Assembly: GCA_902506225.1 (NCBI GenBank)
Contig: LR733345.1
Location: 1,488,001-1,552,000, forward strand
Direction: 5' to 3'
Source of the DNA: Faucicola sp902506225
Lineage (GTDB): Bacteria > Pseudomonadota > Gammaproteobacteria > Pseudomonadales > Moraxellaceae
DNA length: 64,000 bases
The notes beneath the pieces are model-generated. The model saw nothing but the letters and a program-made list of their open reading frames with translations. It searched no databases and was not told the DNA's origin. Position 1 is the first letter of the stretch. The number at the start of each line of letters is the position of its first letter. Positions 6,861-15,342 of this stretch are shown piece after piece. The translations under genes were made by a program, and so were the position numbers.

Positions 6861-8729
6861 TTATGGCGCAGCAGTCTGCGGTTTAACCGTGACTTGAGTG
6901 ATGGATTTTAGGTATGCTAAATAATCCTCAAACTGAGACTGACCGATATTTTCGCGCACGATTTGGGCAGTTTGTTGTTTAACTTCGGGTGTGATTTGCG
7001 CGTTATCATTGCTAATAACCCCACCAACAATCACGCTTGCGCCCGATACAGTAGGCCGCGTCATGACCGCTAGTTGATTGTTAACAGCAGGTTGACTAAA
7101 TGCCACACCACGCTCGTCATCGCTGAGTTTGCTGTCTTGACGAGTTACAATCCCCAAATCTTGGAATGGGGCACCCGCCGCCGCAACTGAATTGGCTTGT
7201 TTGACTTTGGCAGCGATGGCATTGGCCTCTGCCACTGCTAAACTTTTTGCTTTCTCTTCAATAAGTTTGGCTTTGATAATCGGTTCGGCTTCTGCTTGTG
7301 TCATGAGTTTGCTGGTGCGGTGATTGGTTGATTGTAACCATACCACTTTATCAGAGACATCAATACCGACTGACACACTGCCTTCTTGCAGCGCGAGTGG
7401 CTCAAATGCTGCCGCTACAATGGCAGGTTGATTGAGAGTAGACGAGTTATTGGTTTTAGGGTAGTTTTTAATCGATTTGGCGGTTAATTTATAGCGATTG
7501 GCAAGCTCGGTGATAGTAGCGCCAGCAACTGCGTCATTGTTGATTTTACCAATCAAATCTTGATAGGCGGCTTCACGCTTTTGCACCATCACTTGTTCGG
7601 TTAATACGGGCGTCAAGCTTTCAATGGTTGGTGGGGTTTGACCATTGATTTTTACCAATTTGAATAAATGATAGCCATAGTTGGTTTTGATGGGGCTCGT
7701 GACTTGACCGACTTTTAGGGTCTTGATTTGGGTCATGATGGTGTCATAATCATTGGGGAACATCGATTGGGTAATCGGACCGATATTACCGCCATCGTTT
7801 TTACTGCCTTCATCTTGCGAGTACTGTTTGGCAAGTGCCGCAAAATCCGCTTGGTTGGCATCAAGTTTACTTTTTAATGAGGTTAAGGTGGCTTGTGCTT
7901 GACCGCCATTCATCAAAATCATTGCCAATTCGTATTCGGTCTGGTTGTTGCTATTTTTCAAATAGGTTTGATACTGTTGCTGCAATTCCTGAGCCGTTGG
8001 GGCAGCAACAGGCAGGGTATTTTTATTGAGTTCTAAATAAGTTAAATCCACCATGTCACTAGATTTAAGTGTCGCTTGATTTTTTTGATAATAACTTGCA
8101 ATTTCTTGCGGCGTCACTTGCACCTGCGGCGCAAAACTGTGCCAGTCCAAACGTAGCACTTGCACAGGGCGCGACTCAGACTGCATTGACATAAGTTTAT
8201 CAATGCTCCCTTGCGCAAAAATCCCTGTATTAATGATACCGCGGCTAAAGGCAGTCACCAACAAGTCTTGACGAACCGAATCAAATAATTGTTCTTTGGT
8301 CATGCCGCGACTGGTTAAATAGCTAGCAAACAACTCGTTAGAAAATTTTCCGCTGGCGTCTTGAAAGGTTTTTTCTGCCATCAACATTTGGGTGATGGTG
8401 GCGTCCGATACCGTAAAACCAAGCTGGTTGGCTTGGTTGATAATCAAATAACGGTCAATTAAATTGTGCAGCATCTGCTCACGTAATTTATCGCTATTAA
8501 GTAGGCTTGCATCGCCATTCACTTGCTCAAGCAAGGTTTCGCGGCGATTGTTAATCATGGTTTGCAAGGTGGCATTATCGATATTTAACTCTGCAACTTT
8601 GGCGACAGCATTGGGGTCATCTCCGCTACGGACAATCGACTCAAATCCCGTGATGGCTAAAGGAAGTAAAAAAAGAACGAGCAAGGCTTTGCCCATCCAA
8701 CCTTTCAAAAAATTGCGTAAAGATTCCAT
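6861..8729 (-). CDS. ppiD: Periplasmic folding chaperone PpiD (SurA-like, parvulin domain)
   Basis: PpiD is an inner-membrane-anchored periplasmic chaperone that works near the Sec translocon on newly exported proteins. An N-terminal membrane helix (ALLVLFLLPLAITGFES) is followed by a SurA-N-like helical region. A parvulin domain lies near residues 270-370 (conserved SQDEGSKNDGGNIG and YGYHLFKL). A long C-terminal helical part completes it. ATG 8729 (622 residues) matches the usual N-terminus; GTG 8738 would add three residues. It lies downstream of pap on the same strand. Many PpiD proteins have weak isomerase activity, so the chaperone role is the safer call. Confidence 0.9.
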   Translation of the reverse strand: MESLRNFLKGWMGKALLVLFLLPLAITGFESIVRSGDDPNAVAKVAELNIDNATLQTMINNRRETLLEQVNGDASLLNSDKLREQMLHNLIDRYLIINQANQLGFTVSDATITQMLMAEKTFQDASGKFSNELFASYLTSRGMTKEQLFDSVRQDLLVTAFSRGIINTGIFAQGSIDKLMSMQSESRPVQVLRLDWHSFAPQVQVTPQEIASYYQKNQATLKSSDMVDLTYLELNKNTLPVAAPTAQELQQQYQTYLKNSNNQTEYELAMILMNGGQAQATLTSLKSKLDANQADFAALAKQYSQDEGSKNDGGNIGPITQSMFPNDYDTIMTQIKTLKVGQVTSPIKTNYGYHLFKLVKINGQTPPTIESLTPVLTEQVMVQKREAAYQDLIGKINNDAVAGATITELANRYKLTAKSIKNYPKTNNSSTLNQPAIVAAAFEPLALQEGSVSVGIDVSDKVVWLQSTNHRTSKLMTQAEAEPIIKAKLIEEKAKSLAVAEANAIAAKVKQANSVAAAGAPFQDLGIVTRQDSKLSDDERGVAFSQPAVNNQLAVMTRPTVSGASVIVGGVISNDNAQITPEVKQQTAQIVRENIGQSQFEDYLAYLKSITQVTVKPQTAAP

Positions 8730-8899
8730 ATTGCTCACTTGCAGTTTAGATGGATTTATTAAGGATAACTAATCAGGCTAAATAATCAAATCAAACACGA
8801 TATTATAGGGGAACTGTCCACCAAAATCATTATCTTTCATCAAGTTGGGTAGACAGTTTTAAGATATAGCAAAATAGTAAAAAAACAGACTGTTAACAG

Positions 8900-8939
8900 T
8901 TTATAAATTCTTAGATAACGCTTTATAAATTCTTAGATA
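8900..8939. repeat. 18-bp direct repeat copying the 3' end of pap
   Basis: The 18 bases at 8922-8939 contain the pap stop codon and its last codons. They are repeated exactly at 8900-8917, just downstream of pap, at a 22-base period. This is another duplication of a gene end that includes the stop codon. Confidence 0.75.
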
Positions 8940-10614
8940 GCTCGGAAATAATAGCGTCAAGGATTTTGAGTCTTGCGCTATATTTATCATCGGTGGCAAT
9001 CACATACCACGGGCGTTTTTTATGGTGAGTCAAATGAATCATGTCGGAAGCGGCTTGCACGTACTCATGCCATTTGGCACGGTTACGCCAATCGTCATCG
9101 GTAATTTTAAACTGCTTATTGGGCGTCTCTTCACGCGCTTTAAAACGTTTAAGTTCTTCTTCTTCACTGATAGCGAGCCAAAACTTGACCACAATGGCGT
9201 TGCTCTGTACCAAGTCGTTTTCAAAGCGATTGATTTCGTCATAAGCACGTTGCCAGTCTGCCGCTTTTGCAAAGCCTTCAATACGCTCAACGAGTACCCG
9301 ACCATACCAACTACGGTCAAAAATGGTCACTCGGCTATTATGCAGGCGTTGTTTGAGTAAGGCGACGCATTTATTGCGTTTAAATTTTTGCGATAGATAC
9401 ACTATATCCACATCTGCCATTTCATCATGGGGCAGTCGCGTCCAAAAACGCCACAGATAGGCGTGTTTTAATTCATCTTCGGTCGGTGCAGAGATAGCGT
9501 GGATGCTAAATTCACGCGGGTCGAGTGGGGCAATGATGCGGCGTATCGCCCCGCCTTTGCCTGCTGCATCCATGCCTTCAAAGACAAAGATGATATGGCG
9601 CTGACCTCGCTCACGAATCAGTTCAGCGAGTATATGTTGTTTGCTATGCAGTTGTTTTTTATAATCTGCTTTTTCTAATGCGTGGGATTCGACGCTAACC
9701 AACTCACCAATCAGTGGGGTGGGTTTAAAAGGCAGTGAGGTGGGTTTAACAGGATTTTCATCCGTTTTAGGGTTAGCTGATTTGTCGGCTTTTTGCGGGT
9801 TGTCTTGGGCATCATCGGCTGCAGCTAGTTGGTTCATGGTTTGCAGCGCTGCTAATACAACATTCGCAAATTGGATGTTTGAGGCATCGATATCTTGTCC
9901 ATCTAGGTGGTGCCAGCTTGATTGTAACCCCATCAGCTTGCTACTAAAGCGTTTGAAACGTTTCACATCTTTTTTTCGAAACCAATCTAAATGGTACAAC
10001 TGCTCAGGGTCAGGCTCCTCATCGGTCAAGCGTTTTTTTAGCGTTTTGTTATCCACTGAAAACCAGCATTTCACGATATTGGTGTTGTTATTGACCAAAT
10101 CTTGTTCAAAAGCTTCTATGTCTTCAATCATTTGCTGTAAGCGCTGTTCATCTATATCATCGCCACAGTCAAACACATAACGAATCAAGTCAGCGTACCA
10201 GTTGCCAAAATACACCGCAATTTCACCCTTTCTAGGCAGTTGCCATGTGTAACGTTGCCAAATCGGTTGGTAGCGGCTGGGATGCTGACCCATGGTGGCG
10301 TGAACCTTGATATAGCGTGCGTCCATCCATTCGGTTAGCGCTTTGACCGCTTCGCCTTTGCCCGAATTTTCCATACCATTGACCAAGATTAGTAACCCGC
10401 GCGAGTTTTTGCCAGCCCGTTGCTCGCGTAGGGTAGTTTGCTCGGTAATCAAGTCAAAACTTAATTGCGCCTCAAGTGTCGCAGGTGGCGTTTTGTGAGC
10501 TTTATCGGTTTTGGTAGATTTGGCAGCGTTATTGGTGGGTGCAGACGCGGCTGTATTATTATTCAAGTTATTATTTAAGCTATTATCTAAACTGTTGCTA
10601 TTTTGCGTTGGCAT
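8923..10614 (-). CDS. pap: Polyphosphate:AMP phosphotransferase (tandem PPK2 domains)
   Basis: This class II PPK2 enzyme uses polyphosphate to convert AMP to ADP and is known from Acinetobacter and Pseudomonas. It has two PPK2 domains. The first has a P-loop at residues 77-88 (LVNGMENSGKGE); the second at 344-355 (VFEGMDAAGKGG). The DRSWYGRV motif at 433-440 occurs only in the second domain, so that domain is probably the catalytic one. A low-complexity Asn/Ala/Lys N-terminus precedes them, and a charged Asp/Lys linker separates them. AGAAGG lies just upstream of ATG 10614. It is divergent from the FFLEELY-like gene. Confidence 0.92.
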   Translation of the reverse strand: MPTQNSNSLDNSLNNNLNNNTAASAPTNNAAKSTKTDKAHKTPPATLEAQLSFDLITEQTTLREQRAGKNSRGLLILVNGMENSGKGEAVKALTEWMDARYIKVHATMGQHPSRYQPIWQRYTWQLPRKGEIAVYFGNWYADLIRYVFDCGDDIDEQRLQQMIEDIEAFEQDLVNNNTNIVKCWFSVDNKTLKKRLTDEEPDPEQLYHLDWFRKKDVKRFKRFSSKLMGLQSSWHHLDGQDIDASNIQFANVVLAALQTMNQLAAADDAQDNPQKADKSANPKTDENPVKPTSLPFKPTPLIGELVSVESHALEKADYKKQLHSKQHILAELIRERGQRHIIFVFEGMDAAGKGGAIRRIIAPLDPREFSIHAISAPTEDELKHAYLWRFWTRLPHDEMADVDIVYLSQKFKRNKCVALLKQRLHNSRVTIFDRSWYGRVLVERIEGFAKAADWQRAYDEINRFENDLVQSNAIVVKFWLAISEEEELKRFKAREETPNKQFKITDDDWRNRAKWHEYVQAASDMIHLTHHKKRPWYVIATDDKYSARLKILDAIISELSKNL

Positions 10615-10836
10615 ACGACCTTCTTAGGGAAATACCCGAAATTTTGCTAATGACCGCTTCATTTTTTTAAAAGATAGCAGTTATCCTACCCTTGAACAAT
10701 TTACGATTTGTATTTTTGGTGGATTTACATTAAGGTAATGCGGCACAAAACTTCATTTTACTGTGGATTTATACAATGGATAAACTGCAGTTTCTCTGTT
10801 TTGAATTTAAAAATTTTGCAAAAAAATCGAGGCCCT

Positions 10837-11535
10837 ATGAGCAGCTTAAGCCAATTAGAACAAGATTTAAAACAATTTCGCGCCCTTCCATACCACAGCG
10901 ATACCCAGTTAGCGCAAAAACTCAGTGAAGTACAAGCCTGGCAACGCGGTCGTATTCATAAAACCCACCAAGCCTTATTTGCCAGCGCCAACAACCAAGC
11001 CATGGGGGAGTTTTTAATTGACCAACTGTATGGGGGCGAAAAATTCAACGTGCTCGCTGAACAGCTAGAGCGCATGGTGCAAAAGGCTGAAAAACTAGAA
11101 AAATTTATTCCTGCCAATGCCGTGAGCACAGGCGCAGCCGGTATTATCGAAGCGATTAACGCCATTAAGCTTGATCTGCAGCTTGCTCAGTATTTGCAAG
11201 AGAATCATTTATCTGTGGATGAGCCATCCATGATTAAAGCCTATCAGTCCGTCAATGCAGAGTCCGCAAGACGCCAGCAGATTGCTGACCTCAAACAAAT
11301 GTGCTATCGCACAGACAAATATCTTAAATCATTTATCTTACAAAAAGCATTTTCACTTGCCAAAGGCACAGCGTACAAAAAAGGCTTTCAGCCATTATAT
11401 GACTTTATCGCTGAAGGTTTTGCTGCCATCAAACCGATTAAAAGTATTGGCGCATTTATCGAGCCATTTTGTGAAAAAGAGTTGCAAATCATTACCAATG
11501 TGCATGCTGGCAAAGAACATCCTTTTGATGTTTAG
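10837..11535 (+). CDS. FFLEELY-motif-like hypothetical protein
   Basis: This is a predicted all-helical soluble protein of 232 residues with no signal peptide. It contains GEFLIDQLYGG near residues 57-67, which resembles the FLEELYGG signature of a hypothetical family I recall from Acinetobacter and relatives; its function is unknown. ATG 10837 has GAGG five bases upstream. In-frame codons back to 10708 give a Phe/Cys/Trp-rich extension that looks untranslated. It precedes ubiE on the same strand with an 87-base gap, so cotranscription is possible. The family assignment is from memory. Confidence 0.7.
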   Translation: MSSLSQLEQDLKQFRALPYHSDTQLAQKLSEVQAWQRGRIHKTHQALFASANNQAMGEFLIDQLYGGEKFNVLAEQLERMVQKAEKLEKFIPANAVSTGAAGIIEAINAIKLDLQLAQYLQENHLSVDEPSMIKAYQSVNAESARRQQIADLKQMCYRTDKYLKSFILQKAFSLAKGTAYKKGFQPLYDFIAEGFAAIKPIKSIGAFIEPFCEKELQIITNVHAGKEHPFDV

Positions 11536-11622
11536 TGATAAAATAGAAAAAAATTTTTGCACCAACTTTGCGCTTTTAACTTTGCCAAGTTTTGATTGGC
11601 GATGACCTCACTAGGAAACCAC

Positions 11623-12669
11623 ATGAACGACAATAACCATCATTCAATCCAAGACAGCTTGGTTAAAGACAGCCTCCAAGCCAATGACAAGCTCAATAGC
11701 CAAGTACAACAGTCACTGACAGCTGACACCACCATCAACCGTCAATTTACTGGCACAGCTGATTTGCCAGAATCCGTGCCCCAAGGTCAGCAGCTCACTC
11801 GCCCTGCATCCGCTATCCCAAATGACGCTATCCCCAATGACGCTATTCCTAATAAATCATCAGCGCAATCAACTAGCGGTTTTGATAAATCAGCCATTGA
11901 CAATCCGCATACCGAAGCCACTGATGGTAATGAAGAAACCCATTTTGGCTATAAAACCGTCAAAAAAGCTGAAAAACAAGAAAAAGTAGCAGAAGTATTT
12001 ACCTCTGTTGCCAAAAAATACGACATCATGAATGATTTAATGTCACTGGGTATTCATCGTCTGTGGAAACGCTATGCCATAAGCCTAACGGGCGTGCGTG
12101 CCGGTCAACGGGTGTTAGATATCGCAGGGGGCACAGGTGACTTGGCAAAAGCCTTTAGTAAAGAGGTCGGTCGCACAGGTCATGTGGTATTGTCCGATAT
12201 CAATGAAGCGATGTTAGAGGTCGGTCGTGAGCGTCTGCTCAATGCAGGCTGTAGTAACGTCGACTTTGTACTCGCCAATGCGGAGACACTGGCACCATTT
12301 GATGATGAAAGTTTTGATTTGGTGACAATTAGCTTTGGGCTACGCAACGTCACTGACAAAGACGCGGCACTGCGCTCGATGTATCGGGTGCTCAAAAAAG
12401 GTGGTCGCTTGTTGATTTTAGAATTTTCAAAACCTGTGTTTGAGCCATTTGGTAAAGTCTATGATTTGTACTCGTTTACCGCATTGCCACTCATGGGTAA
12501 ATTGGTGGCGAATGATAGCGAAAGTTATCAGTATTTGGCAGAGTCTATCCGTATGCACCCAGACCAACGCACCCTAAAAGGCATGATGGAAGACGCAGGC
12601 TTTGTCAATTGTGATTATCACAACTTAACAGGCGGCATCGTGGCGGTACATCGTGGGTTTAAAAAGTAA
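11623..12669 (+). CDS. ubiE: Ubiquinone/menaquinone C-methyltransferase UbiE, N-terminally extended
   Basis: UbiE is the SAM-dependent C-methyltransferase of ubiquinone (and menaquinone) synthesis. The catalytic core starts at about residue 105 (HFGYKTVKKAEKQEKVAEVF). Motif I is VLDIAGGTGDLAKAF, and the end FVNCDYHNLTGGIVAVHRG is typical. At 348 residues it is about 100 longer than E. coli UbiE (251). The extra N-terminus is polar, probably disordered, and contains a repeated IPNDA unit. ATG 11623 has AGGAA five bases upstream. I found no in-frame ATG or GTG near the core start, so the extension is probably translated. ubiJ and ubiB follow. Confidence 0.94.
   Translation: MNDNNHHSIQDSLVKDSLQANDKLNSQVQQSLTADTTINRQFTGTADLPESVPQGQQLTRPASAIPNDAIPNDAIPNKSSAQSTSGFDKSAIDNPHTEATDGNEETHFGYKTVKKAEKQEKVAEVFTSVAKKYDIMNDLMSLGIHRLWKRYAISLTGVRAGQRVLDIAGGTGDLAKAFSKEVGRTGHVVLSDINEAMLEVGRERLLNAGCSNVDFVLANAETLAPFDDESFDLVTISFGLRNVTDKDAALRSMYRVLKKGGRLLILEFSKPVFEPFGKVYDLYSFTALPLMGKLVANDSESYQYLAESIRMHPDQRTLKGMMEDAGFVNCDYHNLTGGIVAVHRGFKK
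11812..11856 (+). repeat. 15-bp coding tandem repeat in ubiE
   Basis: Three 15-base units (11812-11826, 11827-11841, 11842-11856) encode AIPND, AIPND and AIPNK in the disordered N-terminal extension. The first two differ by one base. The period keeps the reading frame, so copy number could change without breaking the gene. Confidence 0.8.
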
Positions 12670-12728
12670 CTGACGCAGCAAGAGCTTTTTGTTGATTTAA
12701 ATGTGACCAAAAAATCAATCAAAGGATT

Positions 12729-12806
12729 TTGAGCTATATTTTGTTTGCTCTCATTGGCGTGCTAATAATTTTAATTACGATGGGTGAGGGCATCATAAAG
12801 AAATGA
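12729..12806 (+). CDS. Candidate 25-residue single-helix membrane microprotein
   Basis: In the 204-base gap between ubiE and ubiJ, a frame starting at TTG 12729 encodes a short hydrophobic helix (YILFALIGVLIILITMG) ending in two Lys residues. AAAGGA lies only two bases before the TTG, closer than ideal, and there is no ATG. It resembles a small single-span membrane protein, but the AT-rich sequence could produce this by chance. No function is assigned. Confidence 0.2.
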   Translation: MSYILFALIGVLIILITMGEGIIKK

Positions 12807-12873
12807 TTAGAGCCTTGCAACACGCCATTCAAAAAACACACTTCATTGAAATTTATTTTCTACAAGGTAAAAA

Positions 12874-13515
12874 ATGTTCACAGTTTTATTGCTTGCAGGC
12901 ATTGAAAAAGTGGTTAATCTAGCGATTGTCACTGACCCCATCACCCAAGCAGGGTTACAACCGTTATCGGGTAAAGTTTTGCGCCTAATGATGGCAGAGC
13001 CAGCCATTGAATTTGATACGATTTTTAATGATGACCACATTCGCTTTGAACCTGTGACAGTTGATGTTTTTGAACCTAAAGGCGGCGCCGTGGTAAGCAA
13101 ACCTGATTGTATTGTCAAAGTGGACAACCCTGTGCATTTGTTCAATTTAATGGGTGACCCACAAGGCAATCTGCCGATTGAGGGCGATTATAAAGTGCTG
13201 ATGCAAGTCAAACAATTAGTCGCCGGGTTTGACCCTGATATCATTGGTAAACTGCAACCTCTGATTGGCCTGCCGATGGCAAGTCAACTGTCTAATCTAT
13301 TAGCCAACCTAAAAGGCACAATTGCTGCACCTGCCAAAGAGATGTTTGCCGATATTGCCAATATCAGAGAGTGGAAAACCAACGGTGCAAGTATTGATGC
13401 CAATGCAGGCAATGAGTTAAAACAACAGCTACTAAAACTGCGGGCGGATATTGAACGTGAACAAGCCAGACTCGATGCCATCAAGCAACAGCAAGCGGCT
13501 TTATTGCAAAAGTAG
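12874..13515 (+). CDS. ubiJ: Ubiquinone biosynthesis accessory factor UbiJ (SCP2 domain)
   Basis: UbiJ is a lipid-binding scaffold of the soluble ubiquinone biosynthesis complex; with UbiK it presents the hydrophobic intermediates to the Ubi enzymes. The N-terminal part fits an SCP2-like fold. The C-terminus (about residues 175-213) is a charged coiled coil (KLRADIEREQARLDAIKQQQ), as expected for pairing with UbiK. At 213 residues it is close to E. coli UbiJ (about 200). AAGG precedes ATG 12874. The ubiE-ubiJ-ubiB order is conserved in gammaproteobacteria and supports the call, as the sequence itself is poorly conserved. Confidence 0.85.
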   Translation: MFTVLLLAGIEKVVNLAIVTDPITQAGLQPLSGKVLRLMMAEPAIEFDTIFNDDHIRFEPVTVDVFEPKGGAVVSKPDCIVKVDNPVHLFNLMGDPQGNLPIEGDYKVLMQVKQLVAGFDPDIIGKLQPLIGLPMASQLSNLLANLKGTIAAPAKEMFADIANIREWKTNGASIDANAGNELKQQLLKLRADIEREQARLDAIKQQQAALLQK

Positions 13516-13532
13516 ATTGGAAAAGTAGATTG
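13507..13532. repeat. 13-bp tandem duplication spanning the ubiJ stop
   Basis: Units 13507-13519 and 13520-13532 (aaaagtagattg preceded by c or g) agree at 12 of 13 bases. The ubiJ TAG (13513-13515) lies in the first unit. Two further degenerate copies of the gcaaaag segment follow up to about 13560. Confidence 0.7.
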
Positions 13533-13576
13533 CAAAGGTAAATTTATTGCAAAAGTCGCTTTTGCACAATCAAAAT

Positions 13577-13604
13577 GACGGGTTAAATCCCCGTCTTTTT
13601 TTTA
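13577..13604 (+). terminator. Terminator after ubiJ
   Basis: GACGGG pairs with CCCGTC around a short loop and is followed by a run of eight or nine T. It separates ubiJ from ubiB, so ubiB probably has its own promoter. Confidence 0.8.
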
Positions 13605-13628
13605 ACCATTAAAAAATTGCTTATATCA

Positions 13629-13637
13629 TGCTAGAAT
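13629..13637 (+). promoter_or_regulatory. Extended -10 promoter element for ubiB
   Basis: TGCTAGAAT (TG at 13629-13630, TAGAAT at 13632-13637) lies 37 bases before the ubiB start and after the ubiJ terminator. No clear -35 element is seen. The same motif precedes apt. Confidence 0.4.
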
Positions 13638-13673
13638 TCTCACCATTGATAAGCTTTCTAACGAGTTGCCAAC

Positions 13674-15338
13674 GTGTTACTAAATCATCGCAAACGTCTT
13701 TTACAACTGTGGCGCATTGCCGCTCATTATCGTGTTGATACCCATCTGCCTATTGAAGAGACGCCGCAGCTTGAGCCCATTGCCAAGCTTATCCGTATGC
13801 ACCCTGCCAGCTATTTTCAAAAGCCCCATCCCGACGGGGTTAGGCTGGCGCTTGAAGAGATGGGCACGCTGTTTTTAAAATTAGGGCAGCTGCTTTCCAC
13901 CCGTCGTGATTTGGTCACCCCTGAGATTATTGAGCAGTTGGTACACCTGCAAGACAGGGTGAAACCCTTTAGTGTCGATACGGTTATCGAGCAAATTGAA
14001 CAATCGACAAAACAAGGTGGTTTGGGGCAAACTATCAACCAGCTATTTGCTAGATTTGATAGCACACCGTTAGCGGCGGCATCCATCGCCCAAGTACACA
14101 CCGCACGCCTGCATGATGGGCGTGAAGTGGTGGTCAAAGTAGTTCGTCCAACCATCCGTGAACAGATTATTGAAGATTTTGAATTATTGCGAGATTTGGC
14201 AGGGTGGGCATCGGCACGGATTGAAGCGGCGCGTGCGGTACATATTATCGATATCGTTGAAGATTATCGGCAAGTCTTGCTCAATGAGCTTGATTTAACC
14301 CTTGAAGCTGCCAATACCACCCAAATGCGTAACAACTTTTTGGGTTCATCGATGATGTATGTGCCTGAAGTGTATCAAGCCAGCAAAAACATCATGGTGA
14401 TGGAACGCATTGTTGGGGTGCCGATTTCGCAAACCAAAGTATTTGATGCGCTTGGATATGATAGGGCGGCACTTGCGGCGAAAGGATTAACGATTTTTTT
14501 CACCCAAGTATTTCGCGATAATTTCTTCCATGCCGATATGCACCCAGGCAATGTGTTTGTTGAAACGCTGCCAGCCGATACCCCAAATCCCAATCCCCGC
14601 TATATCGCCCTTGATTGCTCAATCGTAGGCGAGCTATCTAAAGCTGACCAAATGATTGTGGCAAGGCTTTTATTATCGGTGATGAACAATAACTTTACCG
14701 GTCTAGTGGATATTATCGCGCGGGCAGGCTGGATTCCACCCAATACCGATAAATACGCCCTCATGCGCGATATGCGCCGCACCGTGTCACCGATGATTAG
14801 TAAGCCAATCAACGACATTGATTTTGCAGGCGTGCTCATGTCAGTGCTTGATATTGCTCGTCGCTATCATTTGGATATACCGCCGCAATTAATGCTACTG
14901 CTTAAAACCCTAGTGCATGTGGAAGGTTTAGGACGGGATTTATACCCTGAGCTTGATATTTGGTCGCTCGCCAAACCGATTTTGACAGGCTGGGTGAAGC
15001 AGCAATTTGACCCGATGCAAAAAATTGGCGAGCTACGCAAGCAATTACCTGAACTGTTACTGAGTCTTAATGACATGCCACAATTGCTGGATAACAGTTT
15101 GCAAAGTCTGTCAAACCTGGGCGGCCACCAAGATCAGCAGCTGCGTGAAATACAGCAAATTCGCTCAGACATGCTCAAAAGTCGTCAGCAAGATTGGCTT
15201 GCAGTGCTTGGGTTTGTGGGTTCGTTGTTTATCGCGCAAATGATTGCCAGTCATGCCGTTTGGCAGGTGAGTAGCTGGCTTGCACCGATTTTTTATGTGA
15301 TTGCAGTGCTGTTTGTATTGTGGCGGTTATTAAACTAG
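13674..15338 (+). CDS. ubiB: Ubiquinone biosynthesis ATPase/kinase-like protein UbiB
   Basis: UbiB is an ADCK/UbiB-family atypical kinase-like ATPase needed for ubiquinone synthesis, thought to help extract lipid intermediates from the membrane. The family KxGQ motif is seen in FLKLGQLLSTRRD, the Ala-rich loop in AAASIAQVHTA, and the catalytic-loop region in FHADMHPGNVFV. Two C-terminal membrane helices follow from about residue 505 (VLGFVGSLFIAQMIA; APIFYVIAVLFVLW). The start codon is GTG 13674. The length, 554 residues, is typical. It ends four bases from the convergent hydrolase gene. Confidence 0.95.
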   Translation: MLLNHRKRLLQLWRIAAHYRVDTHLPIEETPQLEPIAKLIRMHPASYFQKPHPDGVRLALEEMGTLFLKLGQLLSTRRDLVTPEIIEQLVHLQDRVKPFSVDTVIEQIEQSTKQGGLGQTINQLFARFDSTPLAAASIAQVHTARLHDGREVVVKVVRPTIREQIIEDFELLRDLAGWASARIEAARAVHIIDIVEDYRQVLLNELDLTLEAANTTQMRNNFLGSSMMYVPEVYQASKNIMVMERIVGVPISQTKVFDALGYDRAALAAKGLTIFFTQVFRDNFFHADMHPGNVFVETLPADTPNPNPRYIALDCSIVGELSKADQMIVARLLLSVMNNNFTGLVDIIARAGWIPPNTDKYALMRDMRRTVSPMISKPINDIDFAGVLMSVLDIARRYHLDIPPQLMLLLKTLVHVEGLGRDLYPELDIWSLAKPILTGWVKQQFDPMQKIGELRKQLPELLLSLNDMPQLLDNSLQSLSNLGGHQDQQLREIQQIRSDMLKSRQQDWLAVLGFVGSLFIAQMIASHAVWQVSSWLAPIFYVIAVLFVLWRLLN

Positions 15339-15342
15339 CGAC

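Noticed and set aside
10045..10060. Single DnaA-box-like TTATCCACT in pap
   Set aside because: One copy in coding sequence without a cluster or AT-rich unwinding region does not support an origin.
10708..10836. N-terminal extension of the FFLEELY-like protein
   Set aside because: It is Phe/Trp/Cys-rich, has no ribosome site at its start, and ATG 10837 with GAGG is a better start.
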